Source: Apostichopus parvimensis
Lineage: Eukaryota > Echinodermata > Holothuroidea > Aspidochirotida > Stichopodidae
Assembly (NCBI GenBank): GCA_000934455.1
Contig: KN884912.1
Location: forward strand, 1-25,634
Length of the DNA stretch: 25,634 bases
Direction: 5' to 3'
The notes under the pieces were generated by a model that was not told the DNA's origin, did not search any database, and worked only from the letters and a program-made list of their open reading frames with translations. Shown piece by piece: positions 1 to 11,200 of this stretch; the stretch's first letter is position 1, and each line of letters opens with the position of its first letter. Position numbers and translations under genes: made by a program.

Positions 1-2103
1 TTGGATGGATTTATCAATCGATTTCAAGGATTGGCACAGTTAGAGAAACTTATGCAAACTTGTTGGTTTACGTTCTCTCTAAGTGTGGCATGATGATGCT
101 GCTGCTGCTTACTGGTGGTCCCTTAGCTAAACAAATCCTTGAAATAGGAAACTACAAACTGTACAAATCAATGTGGATCTGTCTGTTAACGAGAACGAAT
201 TTTAAAACAAAAGAACAATCAAAATTAAGAAAAGAGGACTTAAACAAGCTATACAGAGATGAACGTTTTATGATTGAAACAGAGGCACTTTCAGCTTGGT
301 ACTTTCTGACCATTTCAAGAAAGAAACACAGCTTTGAACAAAATAGGACTTCAATTCGAAACAAAATAAAGATATCTTCCCGGTGATTTTATACAAATGA
401 ATAGTTTAGGAAGAATGTAAAGTTTTATTCCTTTTCTTGCCAGGACTAGCCACACCCAAGGCAGTTCTCCACAGTCATAATAATAACCACTTTTAGAAGA
501 AGGATTATGTTTAATAGGCAGTGAATAGGTACTTCGGTTAATTTTTTTGAGAGAGAGAGTCCTGGAAGGCAACAAAAATTCTGCATTTGAAGAACTTGAA
601 TAAATTCACAAATACTGTTAGCATTTAAAAATAACCCATTCCACAGAAGAATGCCATCCTCAACAAAAATATTTGGAAATGCTTTCTCTTTTTCTTCTAA
701 GGAAAGGAACATTTAATCATCTTCATTTCCTCATTCTTATCTTGACCATACTGCCCGCTCCTTGTCAAGAAAAGACATACAAAGTTTTGTATTGACTTGA
801 TCTTTTCAAGGACTCTATTTAATCGAAATAAGAGTTCCTGGCCACTCTTTCCCACTCGGTATGGAAAGTGTATTACAACAATACTTCCTCATCAATCGAC
901 AAAATGGGGATCAATTAAAAGCAATATTTTGTAAATGGTGGGAAATTTGCACCACTCTGACCAGTCGTAGAACATTCTACTCATATAATAAGCAAGTTCC
1001 CAGAGAGCATCTGCACATGCCCTGGTCCTGTCTCTGACCTTTCTGTACAGCTCAATCGATAACAATTCACAGTAATGTTATACCACTGCACAATATTTAC
1101 AGTATTGTAAGTCAAGGAGGATTTTTTTTTTACTCCTAAGTTGTTCCTACTTGGACTCCGACACATTTCCATGTAGGTTTTGGAAAAGAAGAAATGTTTT
1201 TATACAATCCTCCTGCCCCAGGTAACCTGTTCACTAATAACAACTGTGTATTTTAAATAAGTTTATGCTATCGATTGTATATAGTTTGTTGCATGCACAA
1301 GCACTGTTGTGTGCTCTACCATGCCTACTCTGTCAATAGCAAATGACAGTTTAAAAGACTGATTTGATACGCCAACCTTTCACAGTCATATATCATTGAC
1401 AGATTTTCCTGCATAACTTTCCAATTTGGAAGTGCTAAGATTGTATGCGTTAATAACTAAACTCGATGTGTCTGACCGTGATAGATTTTACAGCCATATG
1501 TGCTCCCTAACACATTACCGTTCATACATCACTGTATAGAAGAGTGTAGGTTCACGTAATTGCCTATGAACCAGAGGTTCGTACTGTTGCCGATTGACCT
1601 TTTGACCTATTGCACAATACTCCTCCGTGTTGTAACACTGAACTAGCTTATTGGAAACCTCTCAATGTAACTAGCAGAAACTATGGTGTTACAGTCATCT
1701 GACTAACTCCAAATTAGAGAGTTAATACTGGTTTAAGCTAACACAGTACATTTTTTTTTGTCTCACAAAGTAATAAGAATCACATTCTGTTTAGTGAGTA
1801 AACACCCCTCAGGTTTATGCCAGAACTGAATGGTACCTGGTGAAAACTTTTCGATTTCATATCAAGCTAAATAAGACTAGTTTAACACAAAAATGCAGCT
1901 CAAATATACCAGACAATTGAAGAAGAAAGAACAAGAAGAAGAAAGCAACAACCCACCACACAATGGATATGTTGATATGGGGGGAATGCCTTACTTGGCA
2001 CAGGCATGGAGAGTGTATGAGAGGGGGGGATGCCTTCCTTAAGCATGATACATGGGAGTGGGTATGTGGGAAACGAAAGACAAAGAGGGATAAAACAAAG
2101 TAC
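1..2103 (-). other. Downstream part of the UBAP2L gene: last intron and/or 3'UTR, no exon recognised
   Basis: No segment in this stretch gives the Gln/Gly/Asn-rich C-terminal sequence with suitable splice sites and phase. The many stops and AT-rich composition on both strands fit intron or untranslated sequence. I see no RNA gene or mobile element here. The final coding exon is probably left of position 1; a poorly conserved terminal exon within the stretch cannot be excluded. Confidence 0.5.
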
Positions 2104-2200
2104 CTGTATTTGTCCCATACGTAGCTGGCTGGGCAAAAGCACTTTGTTGATAGACAGAGTGGGGTGTCGAGCCTGCCTGAGTCCTGCTGGGTGGTTGGAC
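2104..2200 (-). CDS. UBAP2L: UBAP2L exon, residues 1069-1100, last one found
   Basis: The acceptor CTGTGTTTAG and donor ATACAG|GTACTT bound 97 bases in the right phase after the previous exon. The product VQPPSRTQAGSTPHSVYQQS then AFAQPATYGTNT is Gln/Ser/Tyr-rich like the human region around GYGSHGYNTG. It leaves one base of a split codon, so at least one more coding exon is needed. Reading through the donor would add about 20 residues before a stop, a possible retained-intron end. Confidence 0.85.
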
Positions 2201-5200
2201 CTAAACACAGAAAACAAATACTTTGGAAACTTAACAAATACTACATGCTATCCAATATTCAATGGTTCTTGCTCTACAGGTATTCAAACATTTTCGCCTG
2301 CTGACAACAATCTTCATCATCATCATCATCTCTGCGACTCTCTTGTGGCAGATGTCTCAGCCAGGGGAGGGGTGTTAAGGTCAATTGGGACAAGGTATCC
2401 CCTCCCACTGGGAAATCTTTATATTATTTCAAGGGGCGGGGTGATTAGCTGAAAAAAGTGTTGTAGTTTTCAACTTTCGAAGTTAATTTATGTTAAAGAT
2501 TTTACCTCAAATATCAGCGAATTTTTGGCAACCTTTGAAAACCCCTCTATAAGGCTTTTGTAGCCCTAAAGAGGGCAGCAACACCCTCTTTGAATACCCG
2601 GGCTTAACATTACACATAAAATGTTAGTGGTCAACTGATGAAAGACATGTTTTGACATTTATATTAATTGCATGCCAAAAATGTAGATCAAAAAACTTTC
2701 ATATTAATTTACATCTTCTTCTGTGTTGAGGAAGCTTATTTTCAACTGCCGATGAAAACTTGACCAACCTCACCTACTAACCTAAAAAAGAGCTAATTTG
2801 AATACAAGACAAGAGTTTGCACTTTTGGAACCAACTGAGAAGAATTACAAACCGTGCTGACAGCTGGGAACACCGGGTATGACAATCCAGGGGGTAAAAT
2901 GCTGGCACCAGGATAGGCTAACCCACCATAGGGTAGACCTCCATAACCAGCTGTCGGGTAACCTGGAGGCAACGTCGGGTTCAAGAAAGGTGTCTGTGTT
3001 TGAGCCTGCGTCTGGTGATGTCCTCCCGCTAGGGAAAGAAGAAAGTCTAATAATGTGACCATGAAGTGATGCAATCAATCATTAATTTGACAAATATCAA
3101 TTTAAAGGTTTCCCTGGGAGTCACCTTTAAATCAGTTATTTGCATAATTTGGTAACCAATATGGGGCAATTCTTTTGACAACTTTGGGCTATGAAACGAA
3201 TGCTTGTTAGCAAATTAAGAAACCCGCTTTGAGTTTTTAACCACTAACTTTACTTAGCTGGGGGGACTTGATGATTACTCCATTTGATTCCAAGGATCTG
3301 TCACCCATACATTTTGTCAGTATACTTGTGTTAATCACATGACAACGTTAAACTGTTTTAGTTTGAAATAAAGCATGACAAGTACTCAAACCTATAACCT
3401 GCATTATTACTAGATACAAAAAAGTCAATACAAACACAAATGCAAAATCAATACAGCTTCTTTAAGATGCTGGCTGTACATTATCCTATGCTGGCTGTAC
3501 ATCATCTTATGCTGGCTGTACATTATCCTATACAGGCTGTACATTATCTTATGCTGGCTGTGCATTATCTTATGTTGGCTGTACATTATCTTATCATAAA
3601 CTTTTAGTTTGTTTTGTCCTTTTGGGAACAACCTGATGCCTTTCATACATCACCTTGTATATTAACATTTTAACACAACTTAGCAAGAGATGTGTGCAGG
3701 CTCTTATTTGGAATGCCCTTACAATGACTAAAAACATTCTTTGAAAAGACTTAGAATGACTTTGCCTTGTTGCTCAATCAACCAATGAAAGATACTTGTG
3801 AAAGCTTGAAGACACAGGGGGAAGGAACATTCAACTCTCCCTAAGCTATGGTACCATTGAGTTCCTATAACATACAACAATTGTTAACTCTTGGCATTTC
3901 ATGAATCAAGAAGAAGCTTAAAACACACAGGCTTTGCAAAACGATGTTAAATCAGAGAAACAGAGTTCTTCATGAGATCTCAGAAGAACGAAAGTCATAG
4001 AATTGATCTCATCATTTTTAACATAACCTTAAATTCCAAATCTGGCACGACAGATTTAAAGCGACGTGCTCCAAATTCCTGGCTATAATGTGAGCATAAC
4101 CTTATACTTTGACCGGACAGATTTAGCAGAGTATCTAGGTACATCAGGTATCAGCTTCAGTCTTCCATCTAGCCATGCAGACTTTGTACCAGACTCGTTG
4201 GGTGATCTGGTACTCATCTTTGTAATCTGGCTACATGTACTCATTCTTAAAGATTTGTACTCGCACTCACAGCATTTTGGAAATCTAGTATCAATGCTGG
4301 AGCAAGATTGGGTACTTGCACTCTCGCTAAGAGAGCCTTGACTACATACCAAGGGGAATCCTACTTGTACTTTAACCAATGCTTTTGTACTCATGCTTCA
4401 AGTCTGCTACGTATTTCAAGGTACTCATTTTCATAGTCCCTCTCACAGCACTTTGGAAATCTAGTATAGTTACTGACGTAAGATTTGGTACTCGTACTTG
4501 CACTAGTAGAGCCTTGTACTAATTTCTAAGTGTACTTTAACCGATCCTTTTGTACTCATGCTACAAGTCCACTGAGTACCTCAACCTTTTCTTCACAACA
4601 GGTCAACTCTTCTGTCAGATCCCTTTAACTTACCAGCTTGTTGTTGCTGTTGTTGCTGCTGCTGGGATGACAACGAACTGGCGACAGGCGAGGCAGCGTC
4701 GTTGCGGGTAAACTTGCTCGCTTCCGTCACCGAATACTGGGCTGTATTGGACAGAGGCGTAGCATCCCGTCCAGTATTCAAGGTGGTGGCAAGCTGCTGG
4801 TATTGCTGCAAATCATATGGATAACCCTACGTTAACGAGAAAAGAAGATCAAACGTTACATCTAACACAGTGATGAGCCTTGGGTAAATAAAAAATCATG
4901 GAACTTTGCAAAAATTGCTGTATAAGCTCCAGTTAGCGTATGTTACAGTGTGTTAGGATAATAGTATTTGTCCCCGAGGTAGAAAAGAATTCGTGAATTC
5001 GCGGTAAAAGCTCATGCCTGCTAACATCAAACCTGGCAAATGTTTCACGACACAAAAATTAGATTTGGTTATCTATAATACCATCAATAAGCTCAAAACT
5101 ATTACTTCTAATTTTATGTAGAGAAAGGATCTGAAACGTCATGATCATGTACGAACAGCAACACCGATGGACTGTTACACTGTCACAGTTTGTGAAGCTC

Positions 5201-8200
5201 TCACTGATATATCAAATTTCATAAGTAGAACTATCTACTGGAAATAAAGATGACACAAACATTAAATTTATTCAGTTGTTAAAAAATTCAAATCAGAAAA
5301 ATATGTCAAGATGCTCAATCAGAGAAACAGAGTTCTTCATATGATCTCAGAAGAACGAAAGTCATAGTATTGATCTCATCATTTCGAACATCTGGAACAA
5401 AAGGTGCAAACTACAACAGTTTTTCCCAAAATGTTAGCACAATAAAACAAAATTAAAAAGGGTGCAGCGTGTTGAATTTCAACTGTATTTGTATTTTGTG
5501 CTTAATCTGACTGACTCTTGTACATCACATCTTGTAACTGACAATTCCAGCAAATAAAACCAGATTTAACTTTTGAGGTCTAACTTATCTAAACAAATGG
5601 TTGATTTGCTTTTAATAGTTACAACTCCTTCTTCATCTGACAAAGGAACCTTGATCAGGTGAGCATAACAATCCTTCTCAATGGAACTAACGTGTGGCAA
5701 ACCATGTCTTCAATACCACATTTTTAATTATTTCAAAAAACTTCCGTTCATCAGCTATCAAAGACTGTTTCCACACATTCAAACTTGTTAAACTTTAAAA
5801 AAACAATAGTAAATATCAATTTCAAGAATTAAACAATAACCAGACTGCTTAGTGATTGTTGTTTAAGTCCAGATACTTCTCATGTTATCATCAAAATGGA
5901 CAAACTTCTCACAATGTGACATGTCGATCTCGTAAAATAATTTTGCGGTTCACAAATGGAGCCTGTTTGAAGCATAGTAACTCTTTGGATATTGTTGACT
6001 GATGTGAAGAAGGGTAAGGAATCCAGTTGACACAAGTAGTTGTTGTGAGTTTAAAAAAGACTCAATATATCCTAACTCACCATCGGTTGTTGCATTCTCT
6101 GTAGCATCAAATCTTCAAAGTTGTAGAACTGATGTGCCTGATAAAGATGTAAACAACAGGTCAGTAAATATTAAAATTCTTGAAAGTGAACATGCATCCA
6201 ATGGCACCTGCACACCCATAGTAGAAAGAGAATTGAGCTATGCATACTCGTCTTATGAGTTTTTATTTAACGGCTCAATGGCATAGATCTGTGACTAATT
6301 CTAGTGCAGGTTAGAAAGGCAAGGCAATCAATTTTAACCTCATTATTAAAATTACACTGTATTCTGACAACTGCCCAACCTCACACAAGTGCTACATATT
6401 GTCTTACTTCTTGTGTCTATCATTAAAGAGTTAGTATTCCACAATATTATTTTAAAAGTCAAGATATAGGAAGCCCAAGTATCCATTAGATGGCCAAGGT
6501 ATATCTTTACCCTAATTACCACATGTGGTGATGACTTACACAAGCTACAAGATTAAGCTTCAAATGCACTCAATTGCTGCCATCTATGTGGTTTATCTGG
6601 TTTGGTGAGGTAAAACATAATCTGTAATGCTTGCTTGCAGGCTTCAACGACACATGTCTCAATCAGAGAAACTGAGTTCTTCATATGATCTCAGAAGAAC
6701 GAAAGTCATAGTGTTGATCTCATCATATTTTAACATGTGTGAATTTAAACTCACAAGCTGATGCTTACATGGTAATACAGTGCAACATTTTATTATTCCT
6801 TTTCTAAGCACCAAGATTTCTCACTGTGATGAAAACCAAAGGTCTTTACCGATAATATCTCAGATGATGTATTTCAGTAACTTCCACCTTGGGCAGACTT
6901 GTTGTTAATAGGCAAAAACCAAACGATGCATGTTCTATTTACTTTACAAGCATGAAGGGGAAAAAAACCCTTTTCATAGAAAGAAGCATCATACTCCAAT
7001 CAGCTGAGAAGAACCACTTCAGCATTTTCATCAGTATTACCTTTACTGTGAGGCACAAAGTGTTCATTGTAAAAGCAGCCGTTTGCAAACGGTTCACTTT
7101 ATCCTGTCAATTTTAACCTCCAGAAAGAGTGTGACTCATATCAAAACAGATCAAACTGTTTGACACTGCTAAAATATTTAACAAAGAAATCAGTTAATGG
7201 AGAAAAGAATGACTCCACTTGATTCTTAACTGTTCATCAAAAGATAAACATCAAAAAAAAAAGTTTATTAAGACTCAGGAAGAGACTAAACATTGGGGAT
7301 TTCTGATGTTTCCTCATCATTACTTGAAATACGAATCAACTAGACATGTCAACAAACTGCACTGTATTCAGATATTCAGTTCCAGATTGTATGGAAATTT
7401 GCGGTGGGAAGAAACTAAAGCCCTCTCTTTCCAGGGATTACAACTTTAAGTAATAAACATCAAACTTACATATGCATTGACTGGAAGTAAACCATGCCCA
7501 CCCATAATCAAGTGATGGTTGACAAAAGGCATTCCTGGAGGCAAGTTAGGCGGTACCTTATCTGGAGAGAGAGAGACAAGTGTGGACCTCAGTCTCGACA
7601 AAGTCAAACAAAAGTTGTATATTTCAAAGACAGTATGTTGTGACAGTCACTAAATTAGGTTGTGATATGATAAGATCACAATAACAGCATTACTCTGTAT
7701 ACAGCTCAAACATTCTACAAGAGTTGGCGTAATGATTTCTTCTTTCATCTCTACTGAAAATATATTCTGCAGTCAAAACAATGAAGTGAACAAGACCTGC
7801 CAACCATTTCCCCAATTTGAAAGAAGTAAGCACCACATCTCTTTCTCAACAACCCATTACAAGTAATGGATAAATATCAATTGAAAAATGATGGAACCAT
7901 TAGCTCAGATTTCACGAATGATAACGCAGGATTGTTTGTGAAGGCAAAATAACAGTCTGAAATTTCCTGGATGGGCACGATGGCCAATCAGAATAAGATG
8001 CTTTCAGAATTTACAGCATTATGTACAGCTTCAAAATTTACTCCCAAAAGTAATTTCTTTTTGTCTCAACTGAAAATACTGTGTCCTGCAGTGAAACAAT
8101 GAAGTGAACAAGACCTGCAAACCATTTTCATAATTTCCAGGCATTTTGATTGCCACATTTCCTTCTCAACAACCCATTACAAGCAATGGACAAATATCCT

Positions 8201-11200
8201 TTGCAAAATATACACAGGATTTTTTTGTGGATGTGCACAAAGTCCAATCAGAGATCAAATCCTCTTCACGTTAACTTCAGAAGAACGAAAGTCAAGATTT
8301 ATTCTCATCATACTGGCTCTCCACCGACCACACACATTCATGAAACGGAAAAAGAATGATTCCTTCTACCTCAATTTGTGACTGGAGAATCATCGTGATT
8401 TAAAGACACGACTCTTTGTCTACACAGTAGTTACATCAAACGGAACAATAAACTGAATTGAATGTTTATCTTTTCTTTAGATTTTCTGCTATACGGTAAT
8501 AAACTAACCTGAAAAAATGATAAAGGTTAATTATCATAACAAAGAGAGTTGTGAATAATTTTACGATTTATGTTTTAACAGTTTCTTTTGGGCTTTGGAT
8601 GTGACGGATGATACCACTGTAGAAATCATGGCTTCAAACTTGTCATCAGAACTTATAAATTAGGTGTAAAAGAGAACCGAGATGACTGAAATGTTGACCT
8701 CCTAAAACATTTGCATATATACGTTACTTTACCTGCACTCTTGTATTTAGAATATCGTAAACATCATTTCACTTCGTAGGGTCCACCTTGGATTCTAAAC
8801 TGTCTTTATATGAGAAACTATATCTACACTTGTAATATTGTTTACAAGATTGTAAGACCATATTTTATATCGTCTATATCTGTAAGCTGAAACAAGTCTG
8901 TATGGTAACCCATCAGTCCTTGTTTATTTCTTAGGTGGAAAAAGAACTGGAGATTACTGAACTATGACCACCTGCAACTTTTGCATCAATGTAAATTACT
9001 TGCCTCCATTTATATAATATATCGCAAACATCATTTCACTAAGGAGGGTCCAAAATTTGATTCTAAAATATCTTTATAAGGTAAAAGATAGTAAGACCAA
9101 ATTTACATGGTCTGTAGTTAACTGACTCCTTTCTATAGCTTTCAATTTAACCAATTTCCAACAAAGGTCCCATACTCAAGATTTCTTTATTCAAAATGTT
9201 TTCAAACTTACTTGACGGTTTGATTCCACTTGAGGATATAGAACCGGACACTGACATAGACGTACTGAGAGCGGAGCCTATGTTTGTGGTAGATGGGAAC
9301 CCTAGAGGGGTCGATGAGGTGGACGCTGACGAGAGAGTCGTTGCACTAGCTGAAATGGATGAGGTGGACGTTGTCGAGACACTTGCGCTGCCATTCACTG
9401 AAGAAGGCCCTGAATCCAGGCCATGCTGAAAAGGAATCAGTCAAGTTCAATAGGACTTGCATGGGAATACAGGGAGCAGAGGGGGGGGGGGAGGGGAGAG
9501 AGATACAGGAAGAAAACAAGTGAATGATAGCAGGCTACTACGAGAAACAGCTCAGAAAGGAAACGGAAGCATATTACCAATTGTTGTGAAACAAAACAAA
9601 ATTTCATGACACAAATGACTGGAATGAAGATTGATAATTTGCCCTTTTCTTAAAACAATCAATTTATGAGGTGGTTAAATTTACTTCGCAACTCTTAAAC
9701 ACCTTGCTAACACAAGTCTTATCATTGTGAACTAGTAAGTTTAGCTGTTATATCTACCATATGATCTGAACATGTAGGCTTAATTGCATGAAGGCTACGA
9801 TGAAAAGTTAGCCAAAATTTAAAAGTAAATGGAGTTATGAAAGTAAATCCATATGAAGAGATATCCAAATGAGAATTTTTCCACACTTTCCAAACTTAAC
9901 CCGGTGCACATTCAAGACCCAGAAAAGATGCTTCTCCTTTCCCCCTACTTTTGCTGGACATTTCCCATTTTCAAGACTGCGTGGGAACCATGTCACAGGT
10001 AGTCGCTTTTAGATGTTGCAGCACAAGAATACATGTACAGATCTACTAAAATGACCGACGCAATGTTGCATCACGATACAGGAACGGAAGTGTACTTTGT
10101 ATGAAATAATAATGCAGCTCTTACCTGGGATGGTCTGCTCTCCATCGGCCCAATCTTGGTGTTAGAGAGAGGCGACGTTTGCACACTTGTATGCGTCGAC
10201 TGAGACGCGTTTGCACTTGATACGGAATAGCTGGAGCTGTTTGACGAGGGCAGCGGGCTGAGATTACTCGAGGATGAATAACCCAGAGAGTTTGTTCCAG
10301 CACCATTGATCACACTGGTGGCACCCATGGAGGTGACACCGCCTAAAGAGTTCGTACCTACTAGTGAGTTACTGCCTCCTAGAGGATTTGCACCTATCGT
10401 ACTCGCTGGGCCCATGGAACTCGGCGCCCCCATGCTCCCACTCCCGCCTAGCGACGACGTCCCCGTTGAAGACAGCCCCGTGCCGAGTCCACCACTGGAC
10501 ATTGCGGGGTTCCCGTAGCCAGGGATGCTGGAACTGACAGTTACGGCACTGCTGGGGGTTCCATAGGAACCAGCCTGAAACGAAACAGGATATAAATAGT
10601 ATATCTCATTATAATTACATATAAGAAACAGAAAAGTATAGAAAAATGATAAGAATTAAAACAAAGTCCAGTCTCAAGGGAGGACCCTCCTGCTCCACCT
10701 CACTGGGGATTAGTATACCACCCCACTGGGGATTAGTATACCATCTGTCACTGGTTCATTTGATTTTCATGCCCTTGTTTATCATCCATTCTGCGCACCG
10801 CCTCATAAAAAACCTGTAATCCCTCCCTCCCTTCCCCTGAAGACAAAGAAATGATGGGATGTTAAATGTTCCTTATCAACATAGTGATTGCTTGGTTACT
10901 GGATATAAAGATGTCCTAATGAAATGTCCCACCTGTCGGCTCGTAGATAACCCTTGACCTCCTGGTAGTCCATATCCGGTAGAGGGCGGTAACCCGCTCG
11001 TTGAAATACCAACTGATGAAGACAGTGTGGTGGAATCAACAGCACCTGTGATGGCAAATTTTAAAGCAGCTTCTTTTAGGTTTTTACCTTCTTTCTGTTT
11101 TAACTTTTTTAACTTTGAAAGTTTGATCGGCAATTTTGCCCGACCTTCCAAGTATTACTGAAAATGAGACTGCAAATTGATCACACTGAGGCACCCTAGC

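Noticed and set aside
1780-1845. Candidate terminal exon after the acceptor-like TTTTCACCAG, open for about 22 codons in the required phase
   Set aside because: The translation (TIQFWHKPEGCLL) bears no resemblance to the family's Gln/Gly/Asn-rich C-terminus, and chance is likely for such a short frame.
2314-2330. ATGATGATG run that looks like repeated C boxes
   Set aside because: It is a trinucleotide microsatellite with no CTGA box at suitable distance.
2030-2452. Plus-strand open frame of 140 codons
   Set aside because: It crosses an exon and its splice sites on the opposite strand and a CAT microsatellite; composition gives no support for coding.
3425-3646. Minus-strand frame with YSQHKIM repeats, resembling a repeat protein
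   Set aside because: It is a 21-bp minisatellite whose unit is a multiple of three and stop-free in that frame, lying inside an intron.
7275-7319. A sixth box C/D candidate with ATGATGA at 7313-7319 and CTGA at 7275-7278
   Set aside because: C-to-D spacing is only 45 nt, no convincing terminal stem, D' or C' is seen, and it would be a second snoRNA in an intron already hosting copy 3.
8150-8359. Plus-strand open frames at 8150-8359 and 11898-12137 with almost the same peptide (NPLHVNFRRTKVKIYSHHTG), suggesting a conserved small protein
   Set aside because: The shared part is exactly the antisense of snoRNA copies 4 and 5 plus their duplicated flanks; the upstream parts differ and no coding features are present.
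9196-9429. Acidic plus-strand frame (Asp/Glu/Val-rich), also at 10306-10518
   Set aside because: Both are antisense shadows of the Ser/Thr-rich UBAP2L exons, whose splice phases and homology decide the strand.
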